From G963677085 sp963677085 (GTDB lineage Bacteria > Planctomycetota > Planctomycetia > Pirellulales > Thermoguttaceae), in assembly GCA_963677085.2 (NCBI GenBank), contig CAXXFH010000006.1, positions 868,001-932,000 on the forward strand: DNA of 64,000 bases, written 5' to 3'. Positions 44,388 through 53,222 of the stretch are shown in pieces; the stretch's first letter is position 1; every line of letters begins with the position of its first letter. The notes beneath the pieces were generated by a model. That model saw nothing but the letters and a program-made list of their open reading frames with translations. It ran no database searches and was not told the origin of the DNA. A program made the translations under genes and the position numbers.

Positions 44388-45689
44388 ATGAAGCTCTCGC
44401 CCGAAGGTGCCCAGTGGTTTGTGTGGCTGCGGTGGTTGGCCTGCGCCGCCGTGTTTTCGATGGCGTGGCTGACTTCCTCGGTGTTGCACATGGTGGTGCA
44501 TCCGTTGCCGCTGTACTTAGTCGGTTGCGCGATGGCGGGCTACAACCTGCTATTCGAGCGGAGCCAGCGGAAGACGACCTTGGGCGAGGTGAACGTCGAG
44601 CGGAGCATCTTTCTGCAGATTGCCTGCGACCTGGTCGCGTTGACGCTGTTGTTGTATTTCACCGACGTCTCGCGGAATCCGTTTTTGTTTTTCTTTGTCT
44701 TCCACATGATCATCGCCAGCATGTATCTTCACGGCTCGATGCCCTACGGCATTGCGGCGGCGGCGATTGCGATGATCGGTTCGTTGATGTTGCTGGAGTA
44801 CGCCGGCGCGATTCCCAGTTTTCCGTTGCGATTTCCTCACGACCCGCCGCAGGGCCGCCCGTTGGACGGCCTTTACATGTTCGCCGTGTTTGTGGCCTTT
44901 GCCAGCACGGTGTGGATTACGGTCTACTTCACCACGTCGATCCACCGTTATGTTGATCGGGCACACGCCGAACTGCGGCAGAAGGAGAAGATGTTGGGCA
45001 TCGGGCAGTTGGTCGCCGGCATTGCCCACTCGATCGCCAACCCGTTGGACGGCGTGCAGAACTGTCTTCAGCGAATTGGCGAGAAGGTCAAGGGCGACGC
45101 TCACTTGACCGAGTACGTGCAACTCATGGCTGAGGCCCTCGATCGTATCGAGCGAACGGCCAAGCGAGTGCAAGCGTTTGCCCGGCCCAAGGGCATCGAG
45201 TTGCAGCCGACCGAAGTAAACCAAGCCATTGAGAGCACGTTGGACGTGCTGGGGACGAGTCACGCTGCGAACATCAAGATCGAGACCGAGTTGGGCAACG
45301 TGCCGTTGGTGCAGGGCGATCCTTACACGTTGCAGGAGGTGTTGTTCAATCTCTGTACCAACGCTTTAAGCGCGATGCCCAACGGCGGCACGCTCACCCT
45401 GCGAAGCTTTCGCTTGGGCAGCAAGGACGAAGACCAGATGGGCTCGGTAGCTGTGGAAGTGGCCGATACCGGCGTGGGGATCCCTCGAGTACAATTGGAG
45501 AAGATCTTCGAGCCGTTCTTCACCACCCGAGGCCACTCGGGCGGCACCGGCCTGGGCCTGGGGCTGTGTCGCATGTTGATTACCGAAATGGGCGGACGAA
45601 TCACGGTACGCAGCGCCCTGGGGCAAGGAACCACGTTTACGGTGATCCTTTACCCGGCTGAGGAAACGAAGACAAAAGCTGAAAGCTGA
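44388..45689 (+). CDS. Six-transmembrane sensor histidine kinase
   Basis: 433 aa. Residues 8-190 contain six hydrophobic membrane segments (WLACAAVFSMAWLTSSVLHM, IFLQIACDLVALTLLLYF, LYMFAVFVAFASTVWITVYF among them) without a large extracytoplasmic loop, suggesting sensing within the membrane. HisKA follows: MLGIGQLVAGIAHSIANPLD, phosphoacceptor His at residue 214. HATPase_c has FNLCTNALSAM (N), VADTGVGIP (G1) and GGTGLGLGLCRM (G2). It is the partner of the NtrC-type activator 84 bp downstream, and both probably share the promoter at 44300. The signal could be redox or quinone-related, but this is a guess. Confidence 0.9.
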   Translation: MKLSPEGAQWFVWLRWLACAAVFSMAWLTSSVLHMVVHPLPLYLVGCAMAGYNLLFERSQRKTTLGEVNVERSIFLQIACDLVALTLLLYFTDVSRNPFLFFFVFHMIIASMYLHGSMPYGIAAAAIAMIGSLMLLEYAGAIPSFPLRFPHDPPQGRPLDGLYMFAVFVAFASTVWITVYFTTSIHRYVDRAHAELRQKEKMLGIGQLVAGIAHSIANPLDGVQNCLQRIGEKVKGDAHLTEYVQLMAEALDRIERTAKRVQAFARPKGIELQPTEVNQAIESTLDVLGTSHAANIKIETELGNVPLVQGDPYTLQEVLFNLCTNALSAMPNGGTLTLRSFRLGSKDEDQMGSVAVEVADTGVGIPRVQLEKIFEPFFTTRGHSGGTGLGLGLCRMLITEMGGRITVRSALGQGTTFTVILYPAEETKTKAES

Positions 45690-45773
45690 TTCCAAAGCTG
45701 AGAGCTGAAAGCGGAAACGGCGAAGCCGCAAGCGGCGACTACCCACTGACAACTAACAACTGACCATTCCTCA

Positions 45774-47102
45774 ATGAAAATCCTGGTCGTCGAAGACGAA
45801 AAGATCAAACGCATTACCTTGGCCGACGATTTGTCGGCACAGGGACACGATGTCGTGGCGGCGGCCGATGGGCAAGAGGCCCTGGCGGTGCTCGAAGGCG
45901 AACGTTTCGACGTGGTCGTGACCGATCTGAAGATGCCCAATCTCGACGGTATCGAACTGCTCAAACGCATTAAGCAGGGGCCGTTGGCCGAAATCGAAGT
46001 AATCATGATGACCGCTTACGGCAGCATTCCCGTGGCCGTGGAAGCGGTGAAGTTGGGCGCATTCGATTTCGTCACCAAACCGTTCCGCAACGAAGACATC
46101 TTCCCGCTATTGGCTCGAATCGAACGCGAGCGGCAACCGGTGATCGCCGAAGTTGCCGACGAGGATTCAACGACTAATATCGAGTCGGAAATCATCGGGC
46201 AGTCGGAAGCCATCGCCCGTGTGCGACGGATGGTTGAGGTTTGCACGCGGGCCGATGCCAACGTGTTGCTGGTCGGTGAGACGGGCGTGGGCAAAGACCT
46301 TGTTTCGAAGGTGATCCACCGCCACTCCTACCGCCACGACTTCCCCTATGTGAAGGTCGGTTGCACCCTTTTCCCGGCCAACCTCATCGAAAGCGAGCTT
46401 TACGGCCACGAGAAAGGCTCGTTTACCGGCGCTGAGCAACAACGCAAGGGACGCTTCGATCTGGCCGAGGGCGGAACGCTTTACCTCGACGACGTCGATG
46501 ACATCCCGCTGGAGCAACAGTCGAAGCTGCTTCGAGCGATCGAGGAAAAGGTTTTCGAAAGGGTAGGGGGGGCTACCCCGATTCGAGCCGACGTGCGGAT
46601 CGTCGCGTCGACCAAGCAGAACCTGTTGGAAAAGATCGGCGAAGGTACCTTCCGCCAGGACCTTTACTACCGGCTCGACGTGCTGCGCATCAGTATCCCG
46701 CCCTTACGTGAACGGATGGAAGACCTGCCGCAGTTGGCAAAGCATCTGCTTCGGCGAATCACCGACGGCCGGCCGTGCGAGATCGAACCGGAATCGCTCG
46801 AACTGCTCAAGCAGCACACCTGGCCGGGCAATGTTCGCGAGTTGTATCACACGTTGGAGCGGGCGTACCTGATCGGCGCGGGCCGCATTACGGCCGACGT
46901 GTTGGCTACTGAGATCGGCGGCATCGATCCCCAGCAACGTCTGCCCGTCGGCGGGTTTCAGGCGGCCATGAACCACGCCGAACGCGAGTTGCTGCAAGAG
47001 GCCCTGCGCACCTCGGGTGGCAACAAAACGGCCGCCGCCGAAGCCCTGGATATGAAACCCTCGACGTTTCGGGATAAACTGGCGAAACATGGGTTGGGGT
47101 GA
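45774..47102 (+). CDS. NtrC-family sigma54-dependent response regulator
   Basis: 442 aa. Receiver domain with acceptor Asp51 in VVVTDLKMP and the acidic pocket at EDE (residues 7-9). AAA+ domain: Walker A GETGVGKD, sigma54-contacting loop GSFTGA (usually GAFTGA), Walker B LYLDDVDD (usually LDEI), and the arginine-rich second region of homology (LYYRLDVLRISIPPLRER). Fis-type helix-turn-helix at the C-terminus (GGNKTAAAEALDMKPSTF). It activates sigma54 promoters after phosphorylation by the upstream kinase. A strong sigma54 promoter with an upstream inverted repeat lies before hdrC 5.5 kb away, making that operon a candidate target. Confidence 0.92.
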   Translation: MKILVVEDEKIKRITLADDLSAQGHDVVAAADGQEALAVLEGERFDVVVTDLKMPNLDGIELLKRIKQGPLAEIEVIMMTAYGSIPVAVEAVKLGAFDFVTKPFRNEDIFPLLARIERERQPVIAEVADEDSTTNIESEIIGQSEAIARVRRMVEVCTRADANVLLVGETGVGKDLVSKVIHRHSYRHDFPYVKVGCTLFPANLIESELYGHEKGSFTGAEQQRKGRFDLAEGGTLYLDDVDDIPLEQQSKLLRAIEEKVFERVGGATPIRADVRIVASTKQNLLEKIGEGTFRQDLYYRLDVLRISIPPLRERMEDLPQLAKHLLRRITDGRPCEIEPESLELLKQHTWPGNVRELYHTLERAYLIGAGRITADVLATEIGGIDPQQRLPVGGFQAAMNHAERELLQEALRTSGGNKTAAAEALDMKPSTFRDKLAKHGLG

Positions 47103-47217
47103 TTTCTGCCAGTACGGTGGAATTAGCAGAAGAGTGTGAGGTGAAAATCGTTCCGAACCAACAGCGTTGTTGCTTCGAGACGTTCTTACGTGTTCGTCAA
47201 AACTACCATTGAGTTCC

Positions 47218-48381
47218 ATGCCCCGCCTCCGCCACGTTGCTCTGATTATCGACGCCGCGAAGCCCTATGATCGGAAGATCATTCAGGGCGTGGCTACCTA
47301 TGTGCACCAGCGGGCCAACTGGAGTCTTTACGTCGAAGAAGACCCGTTGCACAAACTGCCCGACTTCAAGACCTGGGGTGGGCATGGGGTGATCGCTAAC
47401 TTCGACGCCCGAAAGGTGGCCGAGGCCGTTTCCCATTTGAAGACGCCCGTGGTCGGCGTTGGCGGGGGATTTGGGTGGTATGACCCCAAGAGCCGCATTC
47501 CCTACTTCTTGCCCGACAATGAGAGTATCGCCCGAATGGCGTTCGACCACTTGGTCAACCAGGGTTTTCGGCGTCTGGCGTTCTATGGTTTTCAGCGCAC
47601 GCGGATCAACCGCTGGTCGGAGGAGCGTGCTCGGGTGTTCCAGCAATGCGCGCAACAGCGGGGAATTCCTTGCGCGACCTACTCGGGGCATCACGGTCGG
47701 GCGCGGCGTTGGCGCGATTTGCAGCGGGAGTTGGCCGCGTGGCTCGATTCGTTGGAGAAGCCCGTCGGTCTGATGGCCTGCAACGACGCCCGGGCACGTC
47801 ACGTGCTAGAGGCCTGCCGCACGTTGGGTGTCCGCGTGCCCGAAGAGGTGGCCGTTATGGGCGTGGACAACGACGAGATGATCTGCGAGTTGACCACGCC
47901 TACACTGACCAGTATCGAGCAGGGCGCGCGACGATTGGGCTATGAGGCGGCCGCGCTGTTGGATCGGCTGATGCAAGGTCGTCGGGTGAAACGGCTGCGC
48001 TACCCGATTCCGCCGGTGGACATCGTCACCCGGCGCTCGACCGATGCACTGGCCATCGACGACGAAGAACTGGCTGATGCCGTGGCATTTATTCGTCAGC
48101 ACGCTTGCGAGGGTATTCAGGTGCACGACGTCGTGCGCCAAGTGGCCATCTCCCGCAGCACGTTGGAAAACCGTTTCAAAGAACTGGTCGGCCGTAGCGT
48201 TCACGCCGAAATCCGCCGCGTGCAACTTCAAAGGGCAAAACACCTGGTGGCCGCCAGCAACGTGCCGCTAAAACACGTCGCCAGCCAATGCGGCTTCCGC
48301 TCGGTGCAATACATGACGGTGCTTTTCAGCCGCCACCTAGGGCAAACGCCTGCGGAGCATCGACGCGAGGCACGTGGTTAG
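47218..48381 (+). CDS. XylR/LacI-sensor transcription regulator with AraC HTH
   Basis: 387 aa from the ATG at 47218. The N-terminal 280 residues form a periplasmic-binding-protein-like sensor (HVALIIDAAKPYDRKIIQG, GLMACNDARARHVLEACR, VAVMGVDNDEMICEL), as in XylR-type regulators. The C-terminal AraC domain (GIQVHDVVRQVAISRSTLEN, VPLKHVASQCGFRSVQYMTV) has two helix-turn-helix units. It likely binds a sugar and controls a carbohydrate gene. It is convergent with the TIM-barrel hydrolase gene next door, which may belong to its regulon. Confidence 0.88.
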   Translation: MPRLRHVALIIDAAKPYDRKIIQGVATYVHQRANWSLYVEEDPLHKLPDFKTWGGHGVIANFDARKVAEAVSHLKTPVVGVGGGFGWYDPKSRIPYFLPDNESIARMAFDHLVNQGFRRLAFYGFQRTRINRWSEERARVFQQCAQQRGIPCATYSGHHGRARRWRDLQRELAAWLDSLEKPVGLMACNDARARHVLEACRTLGVRVPEEVAVMGVDNDEMICELTTPTLTSIEQGARRLGYEAAALLDRLMQGRRVKRLRYPIPPVDIVTRRSTDALAIDDEELADAVAFIRQHACEGIQVHDVVRQVAISRSTLENRFKELVGRSVHAEIRRVQLQRAKHLVAASNVPLKHVASQCGFRSVQYMTVLFSRHLGQTPAEHRREARG

Positions 48382-48390
48382 AGAGAAGCT

Positions 48391-48433
48391 ATCTCCCCTC
48401 TCCCCACCGGGAAGAGGGGCCGGGGGTGAGGGG
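48391..48433. repeat. Family D hairpin, inverted orientation
   Basis: ATCTCCCCTCTCCCCACCGG and its complement arm GAAGAGGGGCCGGGGGTGAG. It lies between two convergent genes, 10 bp after the regulator stop. Confidence 0.75.
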
Positions 48434-48492
48434 TTTTCGCAGCAAGAACCTTCCCGAAGACAACATCCTCGCCACGGCATCCCGCCCACACT

Positions 48493-50547
48493 TCATTGCT
48501 CCGGTGTTTGCAATGTTACTAGCGCGTAATCCTTGAACTCCGGCACGACGACCACCAAGCGGCCTTCTCCGTCTTGTTTCACGGGAAGCGGCTTGGCTGC
48601 TTGGCCGTCCATCGGAAGGGCGAAACGGCACTGCGGCGAGGCTAAAGCGTCGCTGCGGAGTTTGATGCGCGTACCCTTTGCCACGGGTTCTTTGGCGTAG
48701 TTCAACAAGTGGACGAAAAACCCTCTTTCGTGACGTTTGACCTCCGCCAATACCGTGTCGGGGCCTTGAATCCGAATTGCCGGTTGGTAAATCGCATCCA
48801 GGTCTTGCCGGAGTCGGCGCCCGCCGTCCTGGGGTAATTTTACTTTGATGGTCCAACCGCCGGCCGAGACGCGTGGGACATCGGCTTCGAGACGCCGGAC
48901 GACGCCCGGCTGGTTGTCCAAACATGCCAGCGGATTCTCGCGGCGTTGACGATACCACTCGTCGTAATCGCCCGAGGCTCCGGTTACGATCAAATGGCCT
49001 CCTTGTTTGGCGAAGCGGATCAACGTTTTTACCTGCCCGTCGGACAAGCACGCTTGATTACAGACCAGCAAAACCTGGCAGTCGTCCGGGATTTCGAGAC
49101 CTTCCGAGGCCTTGCTATGGAGCATACCCCACGGAATATGGTGGCGCATAAGAATTTCTTCGGCGTTGAGAATCGAGCGTTCCGCCTGTTCGGAAAACAT
49201 CACCGAATCGGCCGAGTAGAGCACCTGCACGGGCGCATAGCTGGGCGCTTCGAAGCTTGCGCGTTCGGTGTGTACGGTATCGATGAATCGTTTCAAAAGG
49301 GGTTTGCGGAACTCGACCAGATGGTGCGAAACCATGTCGCCCGGCTCTGGTTTCATCACGGTTCGGTCCGTGGGAATACCGCCGAAGACGGCGTTTTCCA
49401 TCAGGTTCAGGACGTATTTCGATTCGGCGTCGCCGGAAATGCCCGCATCGCCGTCGCTAAGTGCCAGGATCGGAGCGTGTAACGCTTCGGCCAGTTTCAT
49501 CAAGCGGACACGGTTGATGAGGTAGCCATTGTTCATTCCCGGCTCATTGCCCGACTGCGAAAAGATAAGGTCGAAGCAGTCCGTCAAACTCGATGCGTCC
49601 AGACTGTAGTTGTGCGAGGCGCTTCCGCTGTGGATGCACACAACGTTTCCCGTCACGATGGCCGACGGCTTGCACGATTTGCTGAACTCGAACAGACGTT
49701 TCATCAGTGCGGTCATTCGCTGGCACCGAAAGCGGACCCACTCTTGTTGGATGGGGTCCTTGATTTCGCCAAAATGGGAGGGCACGGCCGGCGGTGGCAC
49801 GACATGGTCGACCGTGGGAATGCCGAAGCGGGCTTCGGGATTCGGTTCCTGCCGTAGATACTCTCGGAAAAGCTTCGTGCATCGATCACAATAGCACGAG
49901 GGCATCATACAATTGTCGAACATGATGCCGTCGAAGTCGCCTTCGGTCAGGGCAATACGGATGACCTTTTGCAGATAGGCTTCGAAGTCGGGTGTATTAA
50001 TGCAGGGACGCCAGCGGAAGTAGTCGCGGGAGTAGGTTTGCTTGTGTCCCTCGTAGTCGACGGCCGCCCAGGTGGCCAGATCTGGGACCTCGGCGAGCAT
50101 CGTTTCGTAATAGAGCGTGGAGAACTGCACATAGGCCAGCACCTGGATGTTGTGTTTGTGGCAATTCTCGACGAACTGTTTCACCCGAGGGAAGTCTTTG
50201 GATTCGAACTGCCAGCCCATTCCCTTATAGAAACGGCTGTGCAAGATATTCAGCTCGAGCTGTTCCATCATCGCCGGGCACTGCTCGCTGTCGAACCAGT
50301 GGTGCCAGTCCTCCAGCCAAAGAGCACCGCCCTCGATACCGCCGGTCGATTTACGGCCGATGCGGCGATACATCGAAACCGGCTCGTGGTTGCCGAATGT
50401 CCAACGCAGATCGAGCGGATTGATGACGACCTTGGTTGGTGCCTGCGTTTCTTGTGCGCGGACGGTTTCCGAGGAAGCAGGCGGTTCTGCTTTTGCGGTT
50501 GAGGTTGTGGCGAGAACGAGAAGGACGAATGGCAGGACGCGGTGCAT
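48493..50547 (-). CDS. Secreted TIM-barrel glycoside-hydrolase-like protein with amidotransferase-like domain
   Basis: 684 aa from the ATG at 50547 with GGAG upstream; signal peptide MHRVLPFVLLVLATTSTA. Barrel strands can be followed in LNILHSRFYKGMGWQ, IQVLAYVQFSTLYYE, WRPCINTPDFEAYLQ and GDFDGIMFDNCMM; CYCDRCTKLF suggests a Cys-bound metal or structural Cys pairs. Residues 440-560 (QVLYSADSVMF, CQVLLVCNQACLSD, GGHLIVTGASGDYDE) resemble the beta-galactosidase trimerisation/GATase-like fold found in GH42-type enzymes. The C-terminus is a beta domain. The substrate is unknown. Convergent with an AraC/XylR-type regulator. Confidence 0.72.
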   Translation of the reverse strand: MHRVLPFVLLVLATTSTAKAEPPASSETVRAQETQAPTKVVINPLDLRWTFGNHEPVSMYRRIGRKSTGGIEGGALWLEDWHHWFDSEQCPAMMEQLELNILHSRFYKGMGWQFESKDFPRVKQFVENCHKHNIQVLAYVQFSTLYYETMLAEVPDLATWAAVDYEGHKQTYSRDYFRWRPCINTPDFEAYLQKVIRIALTEGDFDGIMFDNCMMPSCYCDRCTKLFREYLRQEPNPEARFGIPTVDHVVPPPAVPSHFGEIKDPIQQEWVRFRCQRMTALMKRLFEFSKSCKPSAIVTGNVVCIHSGSASHNYSLDASSLTDCFDLIFSQSGNEPGMNNGYLINRVRLMKLAEALHAPILALSDGDAGISGDAESKYVLNLMENAVFGGIPTDRTVMKPEPGDMVSHHLVEFRKPLLKRFIDTVHTERASFEAPSYAPVQVLYSADSVMFSEQAERSILNAEEILMRHHIPWGMLHSKASEGLEIPDDCQVLLVCNQACLSDGQVKTLIRFAKQGGHLIVTGASGDYDEWYRQRRENPLACLDNQPGVVRRLEADVPRVSAGGWTIKVKLPQDGGRRLRQDLDAIYQPAIRIQGPDTVLAEVKRHERGFFVHLLNYAKEPVAKGTRIKLRSDALASPQCRFALPMDGQAAKPLPVKQDGEGRLVVVVPEFKDYALVTLQTPEQ

Positions 50548-50696
50548 TGGTAGGCTCCTCCAACCGTATGATGCCCTCTTCGATACAGTAGGAACGCGGA
50601 TCTCTCCGGTGCAAGACGCCAATAATTATCCGATGAGTGACCGGAAGAATCCGCGACTGGCGGGATGATGAGTGTAGCACGCTGGTGGCGGGAGCG

Positions 50697-51284
50697 TCAA
50701 ATTTCCCCATAATAACGCCGTACATTTCGGTTGAATGCGAGCACGTAAATTCCGAAGGCACCCCAAGCGGTATTCAGCGGGAAGCCGATAAGCCGAAAGA
50801 TGTCTAGAATAATGTAGAGATATCGGGCGACCTTGCTTCCTCGTAGCAGGAATGCCCCAAGAACGATAGGCAGAAGTGGGTGCGCGAGATAGACGAGCAG
50901 TGCTACCATGGTCACACGCACCGTACTGTCAGTGTTGCCGATCAATGCCACGCCCAATAGCATGTTGAGCAAAAGCCTGATTCCACCGATGGTAATTTCG
51001 ACCCACGCCAGCAACTGAACGATTCCCGGCGGGGCGCCGGGGCCGATTGCTTGCGTGATTTCCTCGATGCCCTGTTCTCTGGCGAGTCGTTTGAGTTCTC
51101 CGAGGTTGGGAACCACTAGGCAGTTCCCGCACTGGCAGTACACCTCCGTTCCCGCCATCGCGAACGACACGGGCACTCGTATTCCGCACGAGCAGGGAAT
51201 GGTTAGCGACGCTTCAGAGGAGGATAACGTTGCAGTACCAGTGAGCGACGTGCTCGGCGGTCGATAAGGGTTTGCGTCGTTCAT
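50697..51284 (-). CDS. Membrane protein with zinc-ribbon-like N-terminus
   Basis: 195 aa from the ATG at 51284 (MNDANPYRPP, an opening common in planctomycete membrane proteins). Residues 30-60 contain CSCGIRV and CQCGNCL, four Cys in ribbon-like spacing. Four hydrophobic segments follow (IVQLLAWVEITIGGIRLLLN, VTMVALLVYLAHPLLPIVLG, YLYIILDIFRLIGFPL, FGIYVLAFN). Function unknown. Genes of this style are scattered through planctomycete genomes. Confidence 0.65.
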   Translation of the reverse strand: MNDANPYRPPSTSLTGTATLSSSEASLTIPCSCGIRVPVSFAMAGTEVYCQCGNCLVVPNLGELKRLAREQGIEEITQAIGPGAPPGIVQLLAWVEITIGGIRLLLNMLLGVALIGNTDSTVRVTMVALLVYLAHPLLPIVLGAFLLRGSKVARYLYIILDIFRLIGFPLNTAWGAFGIYVLAFNRNVRRYYGEI

Positions 51285-51392
51285 GGGAAGAGCATCTCGT
51301 GCATGTTGAGAAGACAACGACGCCTGCCTGGGCATGGCCACTTCATTTCTTCGATGGTCCCGCCTATCCGACCATGGGTGCCCGGCCGTTGG

Positions 51393-51644
51393 TTATTCTT
51401 CCACCGCTGAATCCTGTGACGCTTGACTGCCGGTCGGTACTTGCAGCCCGAGAATCTCCGCCGCGCGTTGGGCATCGTCGGGGGGCACCAGCAACTGGAC
51501 ACCTCCGGCGGCGTTGCTCAGATACCATGCCCAACTGATGAATTCCACGTAGGACTTGATGCCTTCGTGGGCCAACGCATTTTGGGCAGCCTCAGCTTCC
51601 GGCGGCTTGGCGAACGTGGCGATCCTAATCAGGTCGGTCGACAT
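51393..51644 (-). CDS. DUF2007 protein
   Basis: 83 aa. IRIATFAKPPEAEAAQNALA, GIKSYVE and GGVQLLVPPDDAQRAAEIL are the usual blocks of the DUF2007 (putative signal-transducing) family: a small ferredoxin-like alpha/beta fold. It is in a run of small minus-strand genes with the membrane proteins on both sides. Function unknown. Confidence 0.8.
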   Translation of the reverse strand: MSTDLIRIATFAKPPEAEAAQNALAHEGIKSYVEFISWAWYLSNAAGGVQLLVPPDDAQRAAEILGLQVPTGSQASQDSAVEE

Positions 51645-51722
51645 GGGAACTTCTTCAGTCGTTCAACGCGGTTTCGATATGAGTACGCCCGGCCGAAGCA
51701 TGGCCTCGCAACTTAGCCGGCG

Positions 51723-52073
51723 TCACTTTTCAATCGGGTCGTTTTGTCGCCTCTTCCGGTATTCGCGTCGCGACGCCCACCAGAGCAGGCGAGCGAGTCC
51801 CAAGCACACAATTCCCAACGTCAAAAGAGTACTGCTCCAGTACTCCGGGAAACAGAGCTTTTCGCCGGGATAGTCCCACGGATACCAAAATGTTGCGCCG
51901 ACAATCAGCGCGAATAGCGAAACCAGTTCAACAAAGCTCGCCGCCCACCATTCGAGCCGGTAGTAGGGATCGTTGGTGGCATTCGAAACCTTGGCGTGGA
52001 ATGTGTCTGCCGGGTTCGGTTCGGGGAGACTGCCTTGTGACTGATTATCAGTTGTTTTGTCCACCGTTCGCAT
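51723..52073 (-). CDS. Small two-TM membrane protein
   Basis: 116 aa with two hydrophobic segments (WAASFVELVSLFALIVGATF at 44-63 and STLLTLGIVCLGLARLLWWA at 80-99) and a basic tail. Not recognised. The start at 52073 overlaps the end of the broken antitoxin gene upstream by 26 bp. Confidence 0.6.
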   Translation of the reverse strand: MRTVDKTTDNQSQGSLPEPNPADTFHAKVSNATNDPYYRLEWWAASFVELVSLFALIVGATFWYPWDYPGEKLCFPEYWSSTLLTLGIVCLGLARLLWWASRREYRKRRQNDPIEK

Positions 52074-52278
52074 TTTCTGTTGCCGACGGCCACGATATGC
52101 ACTTCACCGTCCCCGAGTCGAGTTCCGCCAGGCGCCGACGGATTTCGGTGTCCCAAGCCTGTTGGGCAGCGGCGGCTGCCGGATCGAGGCTGGCGATCAG
52201 TCGGGCTGCTAGCTCGGCACGGTCGGCTTAACCAAGCTGTAGGGCATCGGAGAGGAGTTTTTCAGCGTGAGACTTCAT
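52048..52278 (-). pseudogene. Addiction-module antitoxin gene (PF09720-like) with in-frame stop
   Basis: From the ATG at 52278 the frame reads MKSHAEKLLSDALQLG, then a TAA stop at 52230-52228, then continues in the same frame ADRAELAARLIASLD, AWDTEIRRRLAELDSGTVK and ISW to a TGA at 52048. This is the full pattern of the small addiction-module antitoxin family (usual length about 75 aa), broken only by one nonsense codon. No RelE/ParE toxin is seen beside it, so the module is probably decayed. Confidence 0.75.
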
Positions 52279-52369
52279 GTCCACATTCTACCGCAAACGA
52301 GCATTGCCGACCACTCGTCCGTAGGGCTTGCCGGTTGGGGGGGCAGCGGCAGCGGCGAACCGCGTTGCC

Positions 52370-52404
52370 CACGGAAATCCGCGCCACGAACGCGGGAATC
52401 CGTG
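52370..52404. promoter_or_regulatory. Inverted repeat, possible enhancer for the sigma54 promoter
   Basis: CACGGAAATCCGCG at 52370-52383 and CGCGGGAATCCGTG at 52391-52404 are inverted copies matching at 11 of 14 positions; the centre is about 115 bp upstream of the -24 box. Position and symmetry fit an NtrC-type activator site. Confidence 0.5.
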
Positions 52405-52501
52405 ATCCGCATTCGATGACCGTAGAAGCCGCAATTGCCTCTGTCGATACAACTCGTTCTGTAGAAACATCTTGTGGTTTTGCGCCGGTTCCTCGCTCTT
52501 C

Positions 52502-52517
52502 TGGCGCGGGAATTGCT
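52502..52517 (+). promoter_or_regulatory. Sigma54 (-24/-12) promoter of the hdr-mvh operon
   Basis: TGGCGCGGGAATTGCT matches the consensus TGGCACG-N4-TTGCW at every fixed position except one (G for A), with exact GG-to-GC spacing. Transcription would start near 52528, about 125 bp before hdrC. The remainder of the gap 52279-52652 shows no gene. Confidence 0.7.
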
Positions 52518-52652
52518 AGCACTGGGGTGTCCATCAGGGAGACCTATCCCAGAGGTTGCATCCTCAGGATCCCACCAGAATCACGCGAATTTCGACGGTC
52601 ATACGAGAAGGCCATCAGCGAGGCGCAGCGAAGCGCCGGAGGAACGAAGTCG

Positions 52653-53222
52653 ATGATTATGAAAACCCCCAAGAAGAATGGGTCGTTTCTCGACGAAGTG
52701 ATCGAGGCCACCCCGGGCGGCGAGAAGCTGATGCACTGTCTGCAGTGCGGCAGTTGCGGCGGCTCTTGCCCGAGCGGTGCCGACATGACCCACACCCCCC
52801 GCGCGTTGTTCGCCCTGATCAACGCCGGCGACCGCAACGAGGCCCTCAGGGCCAACACCATGTGGTGTTGCGTGTCGTGCTATTTCTGCACCACCCGTTG
52901 CCCCCAGCAGATCCCGATCACCGAGATCATGTACTCGATGAAGCGGATCGCCATCAAGGAGCACATGGCCACGGGCACCGATGCCCCGGCACTGGCCAAG
53001 ACCTTTACCGACTACCTGGACAAGTATGGCCGCAGCTTCGAGTTAGGGTTGGCTAGCCGGTTCTACCTGCTGAACAAGCCGTTTGCCATGCTCAAAATGG
53101 GGCCGATGGGGCTCTCGATGTTCACCAAGGGTCGCATGGCGCTGACCCCCACGAAGATCAAAAAACTTGATCAACTTCAAGCCATCATCAAAAAAGCTCG
53201 CGAGTTAGGAGAAGCGTCGTGA
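52653..53222 (+). CDS. hdrC: Heterodisulfide reductase subunit C
   Basis: 189 aa from the ATG at 52653, with GGAGGA 9 nt upstream (an ATG two codons later is possible). Two 4Fe-4S motifs, CLQCGSCGGSCPSG near 27 and CVSCYFCTTRCPQQ near 74, followed by helical LALTPTK-type C-terminus. HdrC carries electrons from HdrA to the HdrB active site. First gene of hdrCBA-mvhDGA; its stop overlaps the hdrB start (GTGA). The open frame continues upstream without family residues, so the longer reading is rejected. Confidence 0.92.
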   Translation: MIMKTPKKNGSFLDEVIEATPGGEKLMHCLQCGSCGGSCPSGADMTHTPRALFALINAGDRNEALRANTMWCCVSCYFCTTRCPQQIPITEIMYSMKRIAIKEHMATGTDAPALAKTFTDYLDKYGRSFELGLASRFYLLNKPFAMLKMGPMGLSMFTKGRMALTPTKIKKLDQLQAIIKKARELGEAS

